DNA of 11,417 bases from Acetobacteraceae bacterium (GTDB lineage Bacteria; Pseudomonadota; Alphaproteobacteria; Acetobacterales; Acetobacteraceae), in NCBI GenBank assembly GCA_019689515.1, contig JADGHI010000081.1, positions 1 to 11,417 on the forward strand, read 5' to 3'. Of the stretch, positions 5,736 to 11,417 are shown in pieces. Every line of letters starts with the position of its first letter. Position 1 is the stretch's first letter. A program made the translations under genes and the position numbers. Under the pieces are notes generated by a model. That model ran no database searches. It was not told the origin of the DNA and saw only the letters and a list, made by a program, of their open reading frames with translations.

Positions 5736-8113
5736 GGTTTCCTCCATTCCTCGAGGGTGACAGGGGCGCGGCGGATCGCCGCCCAGACCCGCTCCGGCGT
5801 CGCCGGCAGGTCGAGATGACGGACGCCGAGCGGGCGCAGCGCGTCCACCACGGCGCCGAGCAGCGCGGGCAGCGCGCCAACCGTGCCGGCCTCGCCGGCG
5901 CCCTTGACGCCGAGCGGGTTGGTCGCGGTGGGCACCGGATTGCTCAGCACCGTCATGGCGCAGAGCTCGTCGGCGCGCGGCATGGCGTAGTCGAGGAAGC
6001 TCGCGGTCAGGAGCTGGCCGCTCTCCGGCGCATAGCGGATGCACTCGCCGAACACCTGGCCGAAGCCCTGGGCGACGCCGCCGTGGATCTGGCCCTTGAG
6101 CAACAGCGGGTTGATCACGGTTCCGACATCGTCCACGACCACGTAGGAGAGCAGGGCGGTCTCGCCCGTCTCCGGGTCCACCTCCACCTCGCAGACATGG
6201 CAGCCGTTCGGGAAGGTGGCGTCGCCGGGGCGGGTGACGAGCAGCGCCGAGAGGCCGAGCTCCTCGCCCGGCGGCAAAGCGCCGGGGAGGTAGCTCTGGC
6301 GCGCCAGCTCCTCGATGCCGATTGCGCGGTCGGTTCCGGCGACGCGGAAGGCGCCTTCGGCGAACTCGATATCGGCCTCGTCGGCCTCCATCAGATGCGC
6401 GGCGATGCGCTTGCCGCGGGCGATGATCCTCTCCGCCGCGCCGACCAGCGCGCCGCCCGCCGCCATCATGGAGCGCGAGCCGATGGTGCCGCGGCCATGC
6501 GTCACCAGATCGGTGTCGCCGCAGACGACGCGGATGCGCTCCGGCGCGATGCCGAGGCGCGAGGCGGCGATCTGGCGGAACACCGTCTCGTGCCCCTGGC
6601 CGTGGTTGTGGCTGCCCATCAGCAGGGTGACGGAGCCGCCGGAATCGAAGCGGATCTCCGCCGCCTCCTCCATCGGGCCGCGATGCGGGCCGCCCGCGCT
6701 CTCGATGGCGTTGGCGAGGCCGATGCCGCGCAGCCGGCCGCGGCGGCGCGCCTCCTCGCGCCGCGCGGGGAAGCCAGCCCAGTCGGCCGCCTCGAGCGCC
6801 ATCTCCATGTTCCGCGCGAAGTCGCCGCTGTCGTAGGTGTAGTCGAGGCCGGTGCGGAACGGCATCGCCTCGCGCGGGATCAGGTTCCGCCGGCGCAGCT
6901 CGATCCGGTCGATCCCCATCTCGTCCGCGGCGAGGTCGATCACGCGCTCGATCGCGTAGATCGCCTCCGGCCGCCCGGCGCCGCGATAGGGCGCCGTCGG
7001 CTGGGTGTGGGTGAAGATCCCGCGCACCTCGGTGCAGATGTGCGGCGTGCGATAGACGCCGGCGAGCCCGCCGACATTGTTGGTCGAGGAGACGGGCCCC
7101 TGCCAGGCCAGGTAGGCGCCGAGGTTGCACAGCGTGCGCACGCGCAGCGCCAGGAAGGTGCCGTCCGCGTCCAGCGCCAGCTCGGCGGTCGAGATGTTGT
7201 CCCGCGCGTGGGTGTCCGCGAGGAAGCTCTCCGTCCGCGTCGCGGTCCAGCGCACCGGCCGGCCGAGGCGCTTCGCCGCGTGCAGCGCGAGCACGTATTC
7301 CTGGAACGGGCTCTCCTTCATCCCGAAGCCGCCGCCGACATCGGGCGAGATCACGCGCAGCCGGTTGCTCGGCACCTTCAGCGCATGGATCGCGATCTCG
7401 TTGCGCATCACATGCGGAAGCTGCGTGCCGGTGACGAGGGTGTAGCGGTCCTCGACCGGGTCGTGGGTCGCAAGCGCGTTGCGCGGCTCCATCGGATTGG
7501 CGGAGACGCGGGTGATGCGGAAGTCGAGTCGCGCGACATGCGCGGCGCGGGCGAAGGCCGCCTCCACCGCGGCGAAGTCGCCGAGGCGGAAGACGAAGCT
7601 CTCGTTGTCCGGCGCGATGTCGGGCCAGACCGCCGGCGCGCCAGGCTTCGCCGCCTCGGCCGCATCGGTCACGCAGGGGAGGAGATCGTACTCCACCGCG
7701 ATGCGCGCGGCCGCGTCCAGCGCCGCCTCGCGCGTCTCGGCCACCACGGCGGCCACCGCGTCGCCGACATAGCGCACCCGGTCGCGCGCGAGCATCCGCC
7801 AGGGCGTCTGCGCGATCGGCGAGCCGTCACGCCGGTGGCGCGGCGTCACGCAGCGCAGCACGCCGAGCTCGCCGATGTCCTCCGCCGTCAGGGCCAGCAG
7901 CACGCCGGGCATCGTCCGCGCCGCCTCGGCATGGACCGCGACGATCCGCGCCGAGGCATGCGGCGAGCGCAGGACCACGAGATGCGCCGCGTCCGGGGCC
8001 GTGGTCGCGGCGATGTCGTCCACGAAGCGCCCGGCGCCGCGCAGGAAGCGCGCGTCCTCGACGCGCCGGACCGGCGCGCCGATGCCGAACGCGACGGCGC
8101 CGCCGGCCGTCAC
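5732..8113 (-). CDS. Xanthine dehydrogenase family molybdopterin-binding large subunit (CoxL-like, form II)
   Basis: A 793-residue molybdenum hydroxylase catalytic subunit, expected to hydroxylate an aldehyde, N-heterocycle or similar substrate using a molybdopterin cytosine dinucleotide cofactor. The N-terminal domain starts IGAPVRRVEDARFLRG. Cofactor loops include DVGGGFGMK (258-266) and GSHNHGQGHET (500-510). The active-site loop is APYRGAGR (374-381), the form-II signature rather than the CSFR of true CO dehydrogenase. The catalytic Glu is E741 in GVKGAGEAG. Start GTG 8113 overlaps the TGA of the preceding small frame (GTGA), and the family N-terminus begins about ten residues later; no in-frame ATG lies near. 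It overlaps the cupin start by 4 bases. These enzymes normally need separate 2Fe-2S and FAD subunits; neither is adjacent, so partners must lie elsewhere. Substrate unknown. Confidence 0.93.
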   Translation of the reverse strand: MTAGGAVAFGIGAPVRRVEDARFLRGAGRFVDDIAATTAPDAAHLVVLRSPHASARIVAVHAEAARTMPGVLLALTAEDIGELGVLRCVTPRHRRDGSPIAQTPWRMLARDRVRYVGDAVAAVVAETREAALDAAARIAVEYDLLPCVTDAAEAAKPGAPAVWPDIAPDNESFVFRLGDFAAVEAAFARAAHVARLDFRITRVSANPMEPRNALATHDPVEDRYTLVTGTQLPHVMRNEIAIHALKVPSNRLRVISPDVGGGFGMKESPFQEYVLALHAAKRLGRPVRWTATRTESFLADTHARDNISTAELALDADGTFLALRVRTLCNLGAYLAWQGPVSSTNNVGGLAGVYRTPHICTEVRGIFTHTQPTAPYRGAGRPEAIYAIERVIDLAADEMGIDRIELRRRNLIPREAMPFRTGLDYTYDSGDFARNMEMALEAADWAGFPARREEARRRGRLRGIGLANAIESAGGPHRGPMEEAAEIRFDSGGSVTLLMGSHNHGQGHETVFRQIAASRLGIAPERIRVVCGDTDLVTHGRGTIGSRSMMAAGGALVGAAERIIARGKRIAAHLMEADEADIEFAEGAFRVAGTDRAIGIEELARQSYLPGALPPGEELGLSALLVTRPGDATFPNGCHVCEVEVDPETGETALLSYVVVDDVGTVINPLLLKGQIHGGVAQGFGQVFGECIRYAPESGQLLTASFLDYAMPRADELCAMTVLSNPVPTATNPLGVKGAGEAGTVGALPALLGAVVDALRPLGVRHLDLPATPERVWAAIRRAPVTLEEWRKP

Positions 8114-8286
8114 GTCCCGGCCGCCGCCCGCATCGGCTGGCCTGGCTGCGCGCCCTCCTCCTCGTGGCGCCCGGCCTTGGCGACGGCCTGCACGACGCGG
8201 TCGCCGTCGATCGCGACGTCGTCCGTAAAGGCCGGCCGGCCCGTGCCGTCCACGATCGTACCGCCCCGGATGACGATGTCGTGCAT
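8110..8286 (-). pseudogene. N-terminal remnant of an N-acyl-D-amino-acid deacylase-type amidohydrolase, 58 codons
   Basis: The frame opens MHDIVIRGGTIVDGTG and continues PAFTDDVAIDGDRVV, the typical first beta-sandwich strands of D-aminoacylase/N-acyl-D-amino-acid deacylases, which are usually near 500 residues. The TIM-barrel with the metal-binding HxH (normally after 'TPGFVDxHTH') is entirely absent and the frame stops after GQPMRAAAGT. Its last part (GAQPGQPMR) loosely resembles the GARPGRxLR tail of full-length relatives, so an internal deletion joining both ends is possible. Alternatively the first-domain homology runs on to about EEEG and the tail is unrelated. Translation signals are intact: AGGAGG (8294-8299) 7 bases before ATG 8286, and its TGA overlaps the GTG of the molybdoenzyme gene. 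It cannot be an active hydrolase but may still be translated as a leader that couples translation to the next gene. Confidence 0.7.
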
Positions 8287-8393
8287 CGCGTTTCCTCCTC
8301 GCGGGTCTGTCCCGCTCCCGGTCTTCGGTCCGAGGAGGATGGACGCGCGGCGGGGCGAGGGCAACTGGTCCCACGCGGCCGGTCGGCGGGGCT

Positions 8394-8412
8394 GCCCCGG
8401 CGCGCCCGGGGC
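8394..8412 (-). terminator. Perfect GC stem-loop after the AI-2E transporter gene
   Basis: GCCCCGG (8394-8400) and CCGGGGC (8406-8412) form a 7-base stem with a 5-base loop, starting 10 bases after the transporter stop. It has no T-run. The rest of 8287-8421 is the leader and promoter region for the downstream minus-strand operon (8286 to 5319), but no promoter consensus stands out. Confidence 0.45.
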
Positions 8413-8421
8413 TGCGCACCG

Positions 8422-9453
8422 TCACGACAGATCGCCTATCCGATCGCCGAGCGCGTCCTCGACATAGATCATCTTCACCAGGATCATGATCACGAGCAGC
8501 AGGGGCGTCGCGACCAGCACGCCATAGGCACCGAACAGGGAGCCCAGCGCGACGATGGTGAGGATGCCGAGCGCCGGCGGGATCGCCACCGCCCGGCGCT
8601 GCAGCATCGGCGTCAGCACATAGCCCTCCAGGTTCTGGATGAAGACGAAGAGGAGCAGGGTGTAGAGCGCGTCGTTCGGGCTCTGCGCGAAGGCGATGAG
8701 GACGGCCGGCGCCCCGGAGAGGATCGGCCCGAGATAGGGGATGACATTGAGCAGCCCGGCGAGGATGCCGAGGGCGAGGGCGAGCGGGATGCCGAGCAGC
8801 CACAGCCCCGTCGCCGTCACCGTCCCCACGACGAGCATCGCGACGGACTGGCCGAGGATCCAGCGCCACAGGCCGGTGTCGAGCGCGTCCAGGATCTCGA
8901 TGGCACGCGCCCTTCTCTCGAGGGGTATCAGGTGCAGCAGGCCGCGGCGGTAGGGTCTCGGGTCGGCGGCCAGGAACAGCGCCACCACGACCACCAGCAG
9001 CGCATCGCCGAGGGCGCCGACCAACGTGCCCACGACGCCGGTCGCCATGCTGAGCAGCGTGCCCGGCCGGGGCGGCTCGCCCGCCGCCAGGATCTCGCGT
9101 CCCCATTCGTGCTCGGCGATGAAGTCCTGGACCCTTTGCAGCGCCCGCGGCAGGGCATCCCAGAGCTGCCCGAACTGCGCCGCCACCTCGGACCCGACCG
9201 ACAGGGAGAAGAGGACACCCAGCAGGACCAGGCCGATGACCACGGCGGCGAGGGAGGCCCCGACGGGCAGGCGCGTCCAACGGCTCAGCAGCAGTGCCAG
9301 GTGGCGCAGCAGCACCGCCGCCAGCACGCCGCCGAAGGCCAGGAGGAGGACACTGGCGATCCGCCACGCCAGGAGGACCAGGCCGGTGACGAGCAGCGTG
9401 ATCAGCAGCGCGCGGAGGTGACCTTCTCCGGCGGGAGCGAACGGCGGGGGCAT
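8422..9453 (-). CDS. AI-2E family transporter (PerM/YdiK-like membrane protein)
   Basis: A 343-residue inner-membrane protein of the AI-2 exporter superfamily, matching the usual length of about 350. Hydrophobic segments lie at about 14-52 (two), 66-86, 133-163, 200-225, 227-255, 262-285 and 296-330. The soluble loop between (about 87-130) is typical of the family. The signature LLNVIPYLGPILSG (234-247) and the last segments FIQNLEGYVLTPMLQ and LGSLFGAYGVLVATPL are characteristic. Members have been linked to autoinducer-2 export or Na+/H+ exchange; function cannot be assigned from sequence. ATG 9453 is chosen because AGGA lies 6 bases upstream and the family N-terminus starts here; the frame stays open another 79 codons upstream but that part is arginine/proline-rich shadow. 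It is divergent from the stress-type small gene across a 238-base region. Confidence 0.9.
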   Translation of the reverse strand: MPPPFAPAGEGHLRALLITLLVTGLVLLAWRIASVLLLAFGGVLAAVLLRHLALLLSRWTRLPVGASLAAVVIGLVLLGVLFSLSVGSEVAAQFGQLWDALPRALQRVQDFIAEHEWGREILAAGEPPRPGTLLSMATGVVGTLVGALGDALLVVVVALFLAADPRPYRRGLLHLIPLERRARAIEILDALDTGLWRWILGQSVAMLVVGTVTATGLWLLGIPLALALGILAGLLNVIPYLGPILSGAPAVLIAFAQSPNDALYTLLLFVFIQNLEGYVLTPMLQRRAVAIPPALGILTIVALGSLFGAYGVLVATPLLLVIMILVKMIYVEDALGDRIGDLS

Positions 9454-9536
9454 GGGAATCCTGATGCTCGATGGTGTGGTGAGAACGCGCCGCGTCCGCG
9501 CACCTCGGCGGCGGCCCCTGCCGCCTGCCAGACCCT

Positions 9537-9562
9537 GGAACCATCCGGGGGCACGCACCGTT
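9537..9562 (+). promoter_or_regulatory. EcfG-type (general stress sigma factor) promoter
   Basis: GGAAC (9537-9541), 17 bases, CGTT (9559-9562). This matches the alphaproteobacterial EcfG consensus GGAAC-N16/17-CGTT exactly. It points at the small gene starting at 9692, with a predicted leader of about 120 bases. A stem-loop GGCGGC/GCCGCC (9507-9525) lies just upstream. No comparable element was seen for the divergent transporter gene. Confidence 0.7.
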
Positions 9563-9616
9563 TCCCGCGCAGGCTTCTCACATCCGGGACACACGGGCCG
9601 GAGTGGGTCGGGCGGG

Positions 9617-9654
9617 CGGACGGTTGGGGCTTCCCTCCGGCTTGCTGCCGTCCG
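9617..9654 (+). other. Predicted stem-loop in the leader of the small stress-type gene
   Basis: CGGACGG (9617-9623) pairs perfectly with CCGTCCG (9648-9654). The 24-base loop holds GGGG-CTT-CCC, which could form an inner stem. It lies between the EcfG-type promoter and the ribosome-binding site (AAGGAGG, 9677-9683), so it could affect mRNA stability or translation. This is sequence complementarity only and could be chance in GC-rich DNA. Confidence 0.25.
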
Positions 9655-9691
9655 GCCCCTCCCGGCCGAGCCGAGCAAGGAGGGGTGCATC

Positions 9692-10039
9692 GTGATCGGT
9701 CAGGGCCGCGGCAGGCTTGTGACAATGGGCATCATCGCTGGCGCGGCCGTGCTCGCGGCCACCGCTGCGGCCGTCTGGGCGAGCGGTGGCGGACGGCCCG
9801 GGGCGCGGCGCGGCGCGGCGGCGGGGCGGATCACGGATGCCGCGAGACGCCGGGCCGGGTGGCGCCGGCTGCAGCCGCACCCCGCGACGACCGAGGCCGG
9901 CGGGTTCCAGGAGGTCCGGCCGGCGGGTCCGGAGGCGATGCGCAGCCCTCCATCGTATTCCTGGGACAAGGTGGACCAGGCCTCGGACGAATCCTTCCCG
10001 GCGAGCGACCCGCCCGGCTACTACGCGCTCAGGCCCTGA
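9692..10039 (+). CDS. Small membrane-anchored protein with C-terminal ESFPASDPP motif, likely general-stress regulon
   Basis: A 115-residue protein of unknown function. One hydrophobic segment (about residues 12-30, MGIIAGAAVLAATAAAVWA) is followed by a basic Gly/Ala/Arg-rich stretch (32-60). A C-terminal motif VDQASDESFPASDPP (94-108) follows. I recognise this 'D.aSdESFPASDPP' motif as recurrent at the ends of small alphaproteobacterial proteins, with no established biochemical role. The start is GTG 9692, with AAGGAGG 8 bases upstream; ATG 9725 would cut into the hydrophobic segment and has no good ribosome-binding site. An EcfG-type promoter lies 130 bases upstream, implying induction by general stress (inference). 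Its stop codon sits in the first copy of a 29-base tandem repeat, leaving the protein end intact. It is convergent with the HisKA_2 kinase. Confidence 0.8.
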   Translation: MIGQGRGRLVTMGIIAGAAVLAATAAAVWASGGGRPGARRGAAAGRITDAARRRAGWRRLQPHPATTEAGGFQEVRPAGPEAMRSPPSYSWDKVDQASDESFPASDPPGYYALRP

Positions 10040-10076
10040 CGGGCGATTACTACGCGCTCAGGCCCTGACGGGCGAT
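10019..10076 (+). repeat. Perfect 29-base tandem duplication over the small gene's stop codon
   Basis: The 29 bases 10019-10047 (beginning TACTACGCGCTCAGG, ending GGGCGAT) are repeated without a mismatch at 10048-10076. The first copy encodes YYALRP and the TGA stop (10037-10039); the second lies just after it and does not change the protein. Each copy contains a short GCCC-TGAC-GGGC hairpin. Identical copies suggest a recent slippage or duplication event. Confidence 0.95.
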
Positions 10077-10089
10077 CCGGACGGCGGCG

Positions 10090-10133
10090 GCCGGGCGAGG
10101 TGCTGATCGTCTTACACTGCCGCCTCGCCCGGC
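10090..10133. terminator. Bidirectional stem-loop between the small gene and the HisKA_2 kinase
   Basis: GCCGGGCGAGG (10090-10100) and CCTCGCCCGGC (10123-10133) form an 11-base perfect inverted repeat with a 22-base loop. The right arm is part of the kinase's last codons and the loop contains the kinase TAA. The location between convergent genes fits a shared terminator or 3'-end stabiliser. No clear T-run is present on either strand. Confidence 0.5.
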
Positions 10134-11263
10134 GCGCGGACCGGGAAGCGCAGCACATGGACCGTGCCGCTGTCGGGCGGCGCATGCGGCACCGTCTCCA
10201 CGCGCCCGCCGAGCTGCGCGGCGAGCGCGCGCACCAGGCGCAGTCCCACGCCGCCGCCCTGCCCCTCGGTCCGCAACCTCTCGGGACGTCCCCGCGCGTC
10301 GCGCGGCGCTGCCGCCTCCGTTCCCGCCTCCGTCGCCATGCCGACCCCGTCATCCGCGACGGTCAGGACGAACATCTGCCTCCCCTCCTCGCGCCGGAAC
10401 CCGACCCGGATGCTGCCCATGCGCTCGCCGGGGAAGGCGTGCTTGAGGGCGTTGGTGACCAGCTCGTTGACGATCAGCCCGACCGCGCCTGCGCGCGCGA
10501 CGGTCAGCAGGGTGTCGTCCTCGGCCTCGACGAAAAGGCCGATCGGCCTGAGCCCGGCGACGCTCACCCGGAGGTCCGCGATCAGGTCGCGGAGGAAGGT
10601 CCCCATCTCCACCATGACCAGCCCGTCGCGGTGCGAGAGGCGGTCGTGGACCCGGGCGATGACATGCACGCGCTCGGCCCCTGCCCGCAGCGCCGCGGCG
10701 GCTTCCGGCGGCGCCGCGCCCGCCTGCATCGTGAGCAGGGTGACGACCCGCTGCAGGTCGTTCTTGACGCGGTGGCGGAACTCGGAAAGCAGGAGGTCGT
10801 GGGAGCGCTCGCTGGCCTCGGCGCGCTGGCGCGCGCTCACCGCTGCGCGGTGCGCTTCCTCGGCTTCGACGTAGACCCGGTGCAGCGCCTCGACGAGCGC
10901 AGCGAGGGCGAGCGAAACGCCGAAGTAGAGCCAGAGGGCAACGGCGTCGTCGCCGTGGATGATGGCGAGGCTCCCTGCCGGCGGAATAAGGAAATAGGCC
11001 GCGAGGAAGGTGCTCAGAACGGCGGCGATGATGCTGCTGCCCTGGTCGAAGAAGGCGGCGGAGACGATCACGGCCACGAGGGGGAGCAGGTAGGGCGGCA
11101 CCGCCTCGTTGCGGAAGGCCTGGTGGTGAACCCAGAAGGCAAGGAGCACGAGCGCGACCGTGCCAGTCCAGCGGATCGGCAGCGGGAGCGCGCGCATGTC
11201 GAGCGCGGCCTTGAACAGCCTGTTCACGCGCCCCGAACATGGCCCGGCCCCCTGCGGTTCCAT
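10112..11263 (-). CDS. Membrane-bound sensor histidine kinase, HisKA_2 type, with DUF4118-like membrane region
   Basis: Up to 383 residues. Four hydrophobic segments (about 32-48, 57-73, 76-95, 106-127) form a KdpD/DUF4118-like membrane region with very short loops. A short helical linker (130-157) follows, then the HisKA_2 H-box SEFRHRVKNDLQ (phospho-His H164). The HATPase has NELVTNALKHAF (N271), DDGVGM (304-309) and a glycine-rich GQGGGVGLRLV (334-344). The catalytic core looks intact. HisKA_2/HWE kinases often feed response regulators of the PhyR general-stress pathway or stand-alone receivers; none is encoded in the window. ATG 11263 is the longest start but has only a G-run before it. 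GTG 11227 and ATG 11197 are also possible, and an EcfG-like element at 11236-11261 would favour a later start. It is convergent with the small ESFPASDPP gene. Confidence 0.88.
   Translation of the reverse strand: MEPQGAGPCSGRVNRLFKAALDMRALPLPIRWTGTVALVLLAFWVHHQAFRNEAVPPYLLPLVAVIVSAAFFDQGSSIIAAVLSTFLAAYFLIPPAGSLAIIHGDDAVALWLYFGVSLALAALVEALHRVYVEAEEAHRAAVSARQRAEASERSHDLLLSEFRHRVKNDLQRVVTLLTMQAGAAPPEAAAALRAGAERVHVIARVHDRLSHRDGLVMVEMGTFLRDLIADLRVSVAGLRPIGLFVEAEDDTLLTVARAGAVGLIVNELVTNALKHAFPGERMGSIRVGFRREEGRQMFVLTVADDGVGMATEAGTEAAAPRDARGRPERLRTEGQGGGVGLRLVRALAAQLGGRVETVPHAPPDSGTVHVLRFPVRAPGEAAV
11236..11261 (-). promoter_or_regulatory. Possible EcfG-like promoter at the 5' end of the HisKA_2 kinase
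   Basis: The minus strand reads GGAAC (11261-11257), then 17 bases, then TGTT (11239-11236). It differs from the EcfG consensus GGAAC-N17-CGTT only in the first base of the -10. It overlaps the longest kinase start (ATG 11263), so if real, translation would begin at GTG 11227 or ATG 11197. One near-match in GC-rich DNA is weak evidence on its own; the perfect element at 9537-9562 next door raises interest. Confidence 0.3.
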
Positions 11264-11417
11264 GCCGCCCCCGGCCCGACCGCTGTCCGGCTGCCGCCGC
11301 CCTGCAGGCTCCTCTCGCCGGCCATGATCGCGCGCCGCGTGCGTGGAGGTGGCGCGGCGGCACCCGTTCGATCAGCCCGCGCGCGGCCGGCGCGCCCGCC
11401 GGAGCGGCTTGCGGCGA
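11264..11417. other. Upstream region of the HisKA_2 kinase, no gene supported
   Basis: 154 bases to the window edge. On the minus strand one frame entering from the right edge reads RRKPLRRARRPRAG and stops at TGA (11374-11372). It could be the basic tail of a gene lying further right, but 14 residues of arginine-rich sequence are not enough to support it. No promoter consensus other than the element at 11236-11261 was noticed. Confidence 0.3.

Noticed and set aside
5735..5747. Alternative cupin start four codons upstream (MEETMTV)
   Set aside because: That ATG overlaps the GGAGG that serves the ATG at 5735, and the ATGA overlap with the molybdoenzyme stop favours 5735.
5816..8467. 883-codon open frame on the plus strand antisense to the molybdoenzyme
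   Set aside because: It has the same GC shadow effect; no recognisable motif, and it would cover the well-supported molybdoenzyme, the amidohydrolase remnant and the transporter end.
8114..9544. Upstream extension of the molybdoenzyme frame to an ATG at 9544
   Set aside because: The extra 477 residues are a shadow of the AI-2E transporter gene. The GTG at 8113 with a 4-base stop/start overlap sits just before the family's conserved N-terminus.
9454..9690. 79-residue N-terminal extension of the AI-2E transporter
   Set aside because: Low-complexity arginine/glycine-rich translation that would cover the divergent promoter region; ATG 9453 has its own AGGA and matches the family length.
11372..11417. 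Possible 3' end of a gene entering from the right edge on the minus strand (RRKPLRRARRPRAG then TGA)
   Set aside because: Fourteen arginine-rich residues in GC-rich DNA cannot be told from noise without the sequence beyond the window.

Overview
This 11.4 kb window is very GC-rich and looks like the chromosome of an alphaproteobacterium, perhaps an Acetobacteraceae/Roseomonas-like organism. That placement is an inference from the high GC content, a TRAP carboxylate transporter, a form-II CoxL-type molybdoenzyme, a HisKA_2 sensor kinase and a motif matching the alphaproteobacterial general-stress (EcfG) promoter. No rRNA, tRNA, CRISPR array or insertion sequence was seen. High GC also leaves long stop-free frames antisense to real genes; I treat these as shadows.

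Left part (1-2623): the 3' part of a TRAP transporter large permease (+) converges on a FAD-dependent dehydrogenase of the fumarate reductase/tricarballylate dehydrogenase superfamily (-). Together they suggest uptake and oxidation of a small organic acid. A roughly 200-base gap follows.

Middle (2624-8286, all minus strand): a 792-residue hybrid histidine kinase carries three tandem PAS domains with an exact 128-residue period, a HisKA/HATPase core and a C-terminal receiver. Upstream of it, across a 316-base spacer with a palindrome and a long stem-loop, lies a tight three-reading-frame operon. In transcription order it holds a 58-codon remnant of an N-acyl-D-amino-acid deacylase-type amidohydrolase, a xanthine-dehydrogenase-family molybdopterin subunit starting at GTG, and a small cupin. 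Both junctions are 4-base overlaps (GTGA, ATGA). The cupin has the HxH-x3-Q-...-H metal-site pattern of manganese-dependent cupin hydroxynitrile lyases. The molybdoenzyme has no iron-sulphur or FAD partner gene beside it.

Right part (8394-11417): an AI-2E/PerM-family membrane protein (-) diverges from a 115-residue membrane-anchored small protein (+) with a C-terminal ESFPASDPP motif. Upstream of the small gene is a GGAAC-N17-CGTT element matching the EcfG promoter consensus. A perfect 29-base tandem duplication covers the small gene's stop codon, and an 11-base inverted repeat separates it from a converging gene for a membrane-bound HisKA_2 sensor kinase (DUF4118-like membrane region). That kinase has a weaker EcfG-like element at its 5' end. 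The right end therefore looks like a small general-stress-linked block.

I do not see a clearly new multi-gene system. The most worthwhile leads are the truncated amidohydrolase coupled to an orphan molybdoenzyme and an HNL-like cupin, and the EcfG-linked small protein next to a HisKA_2 kinase.
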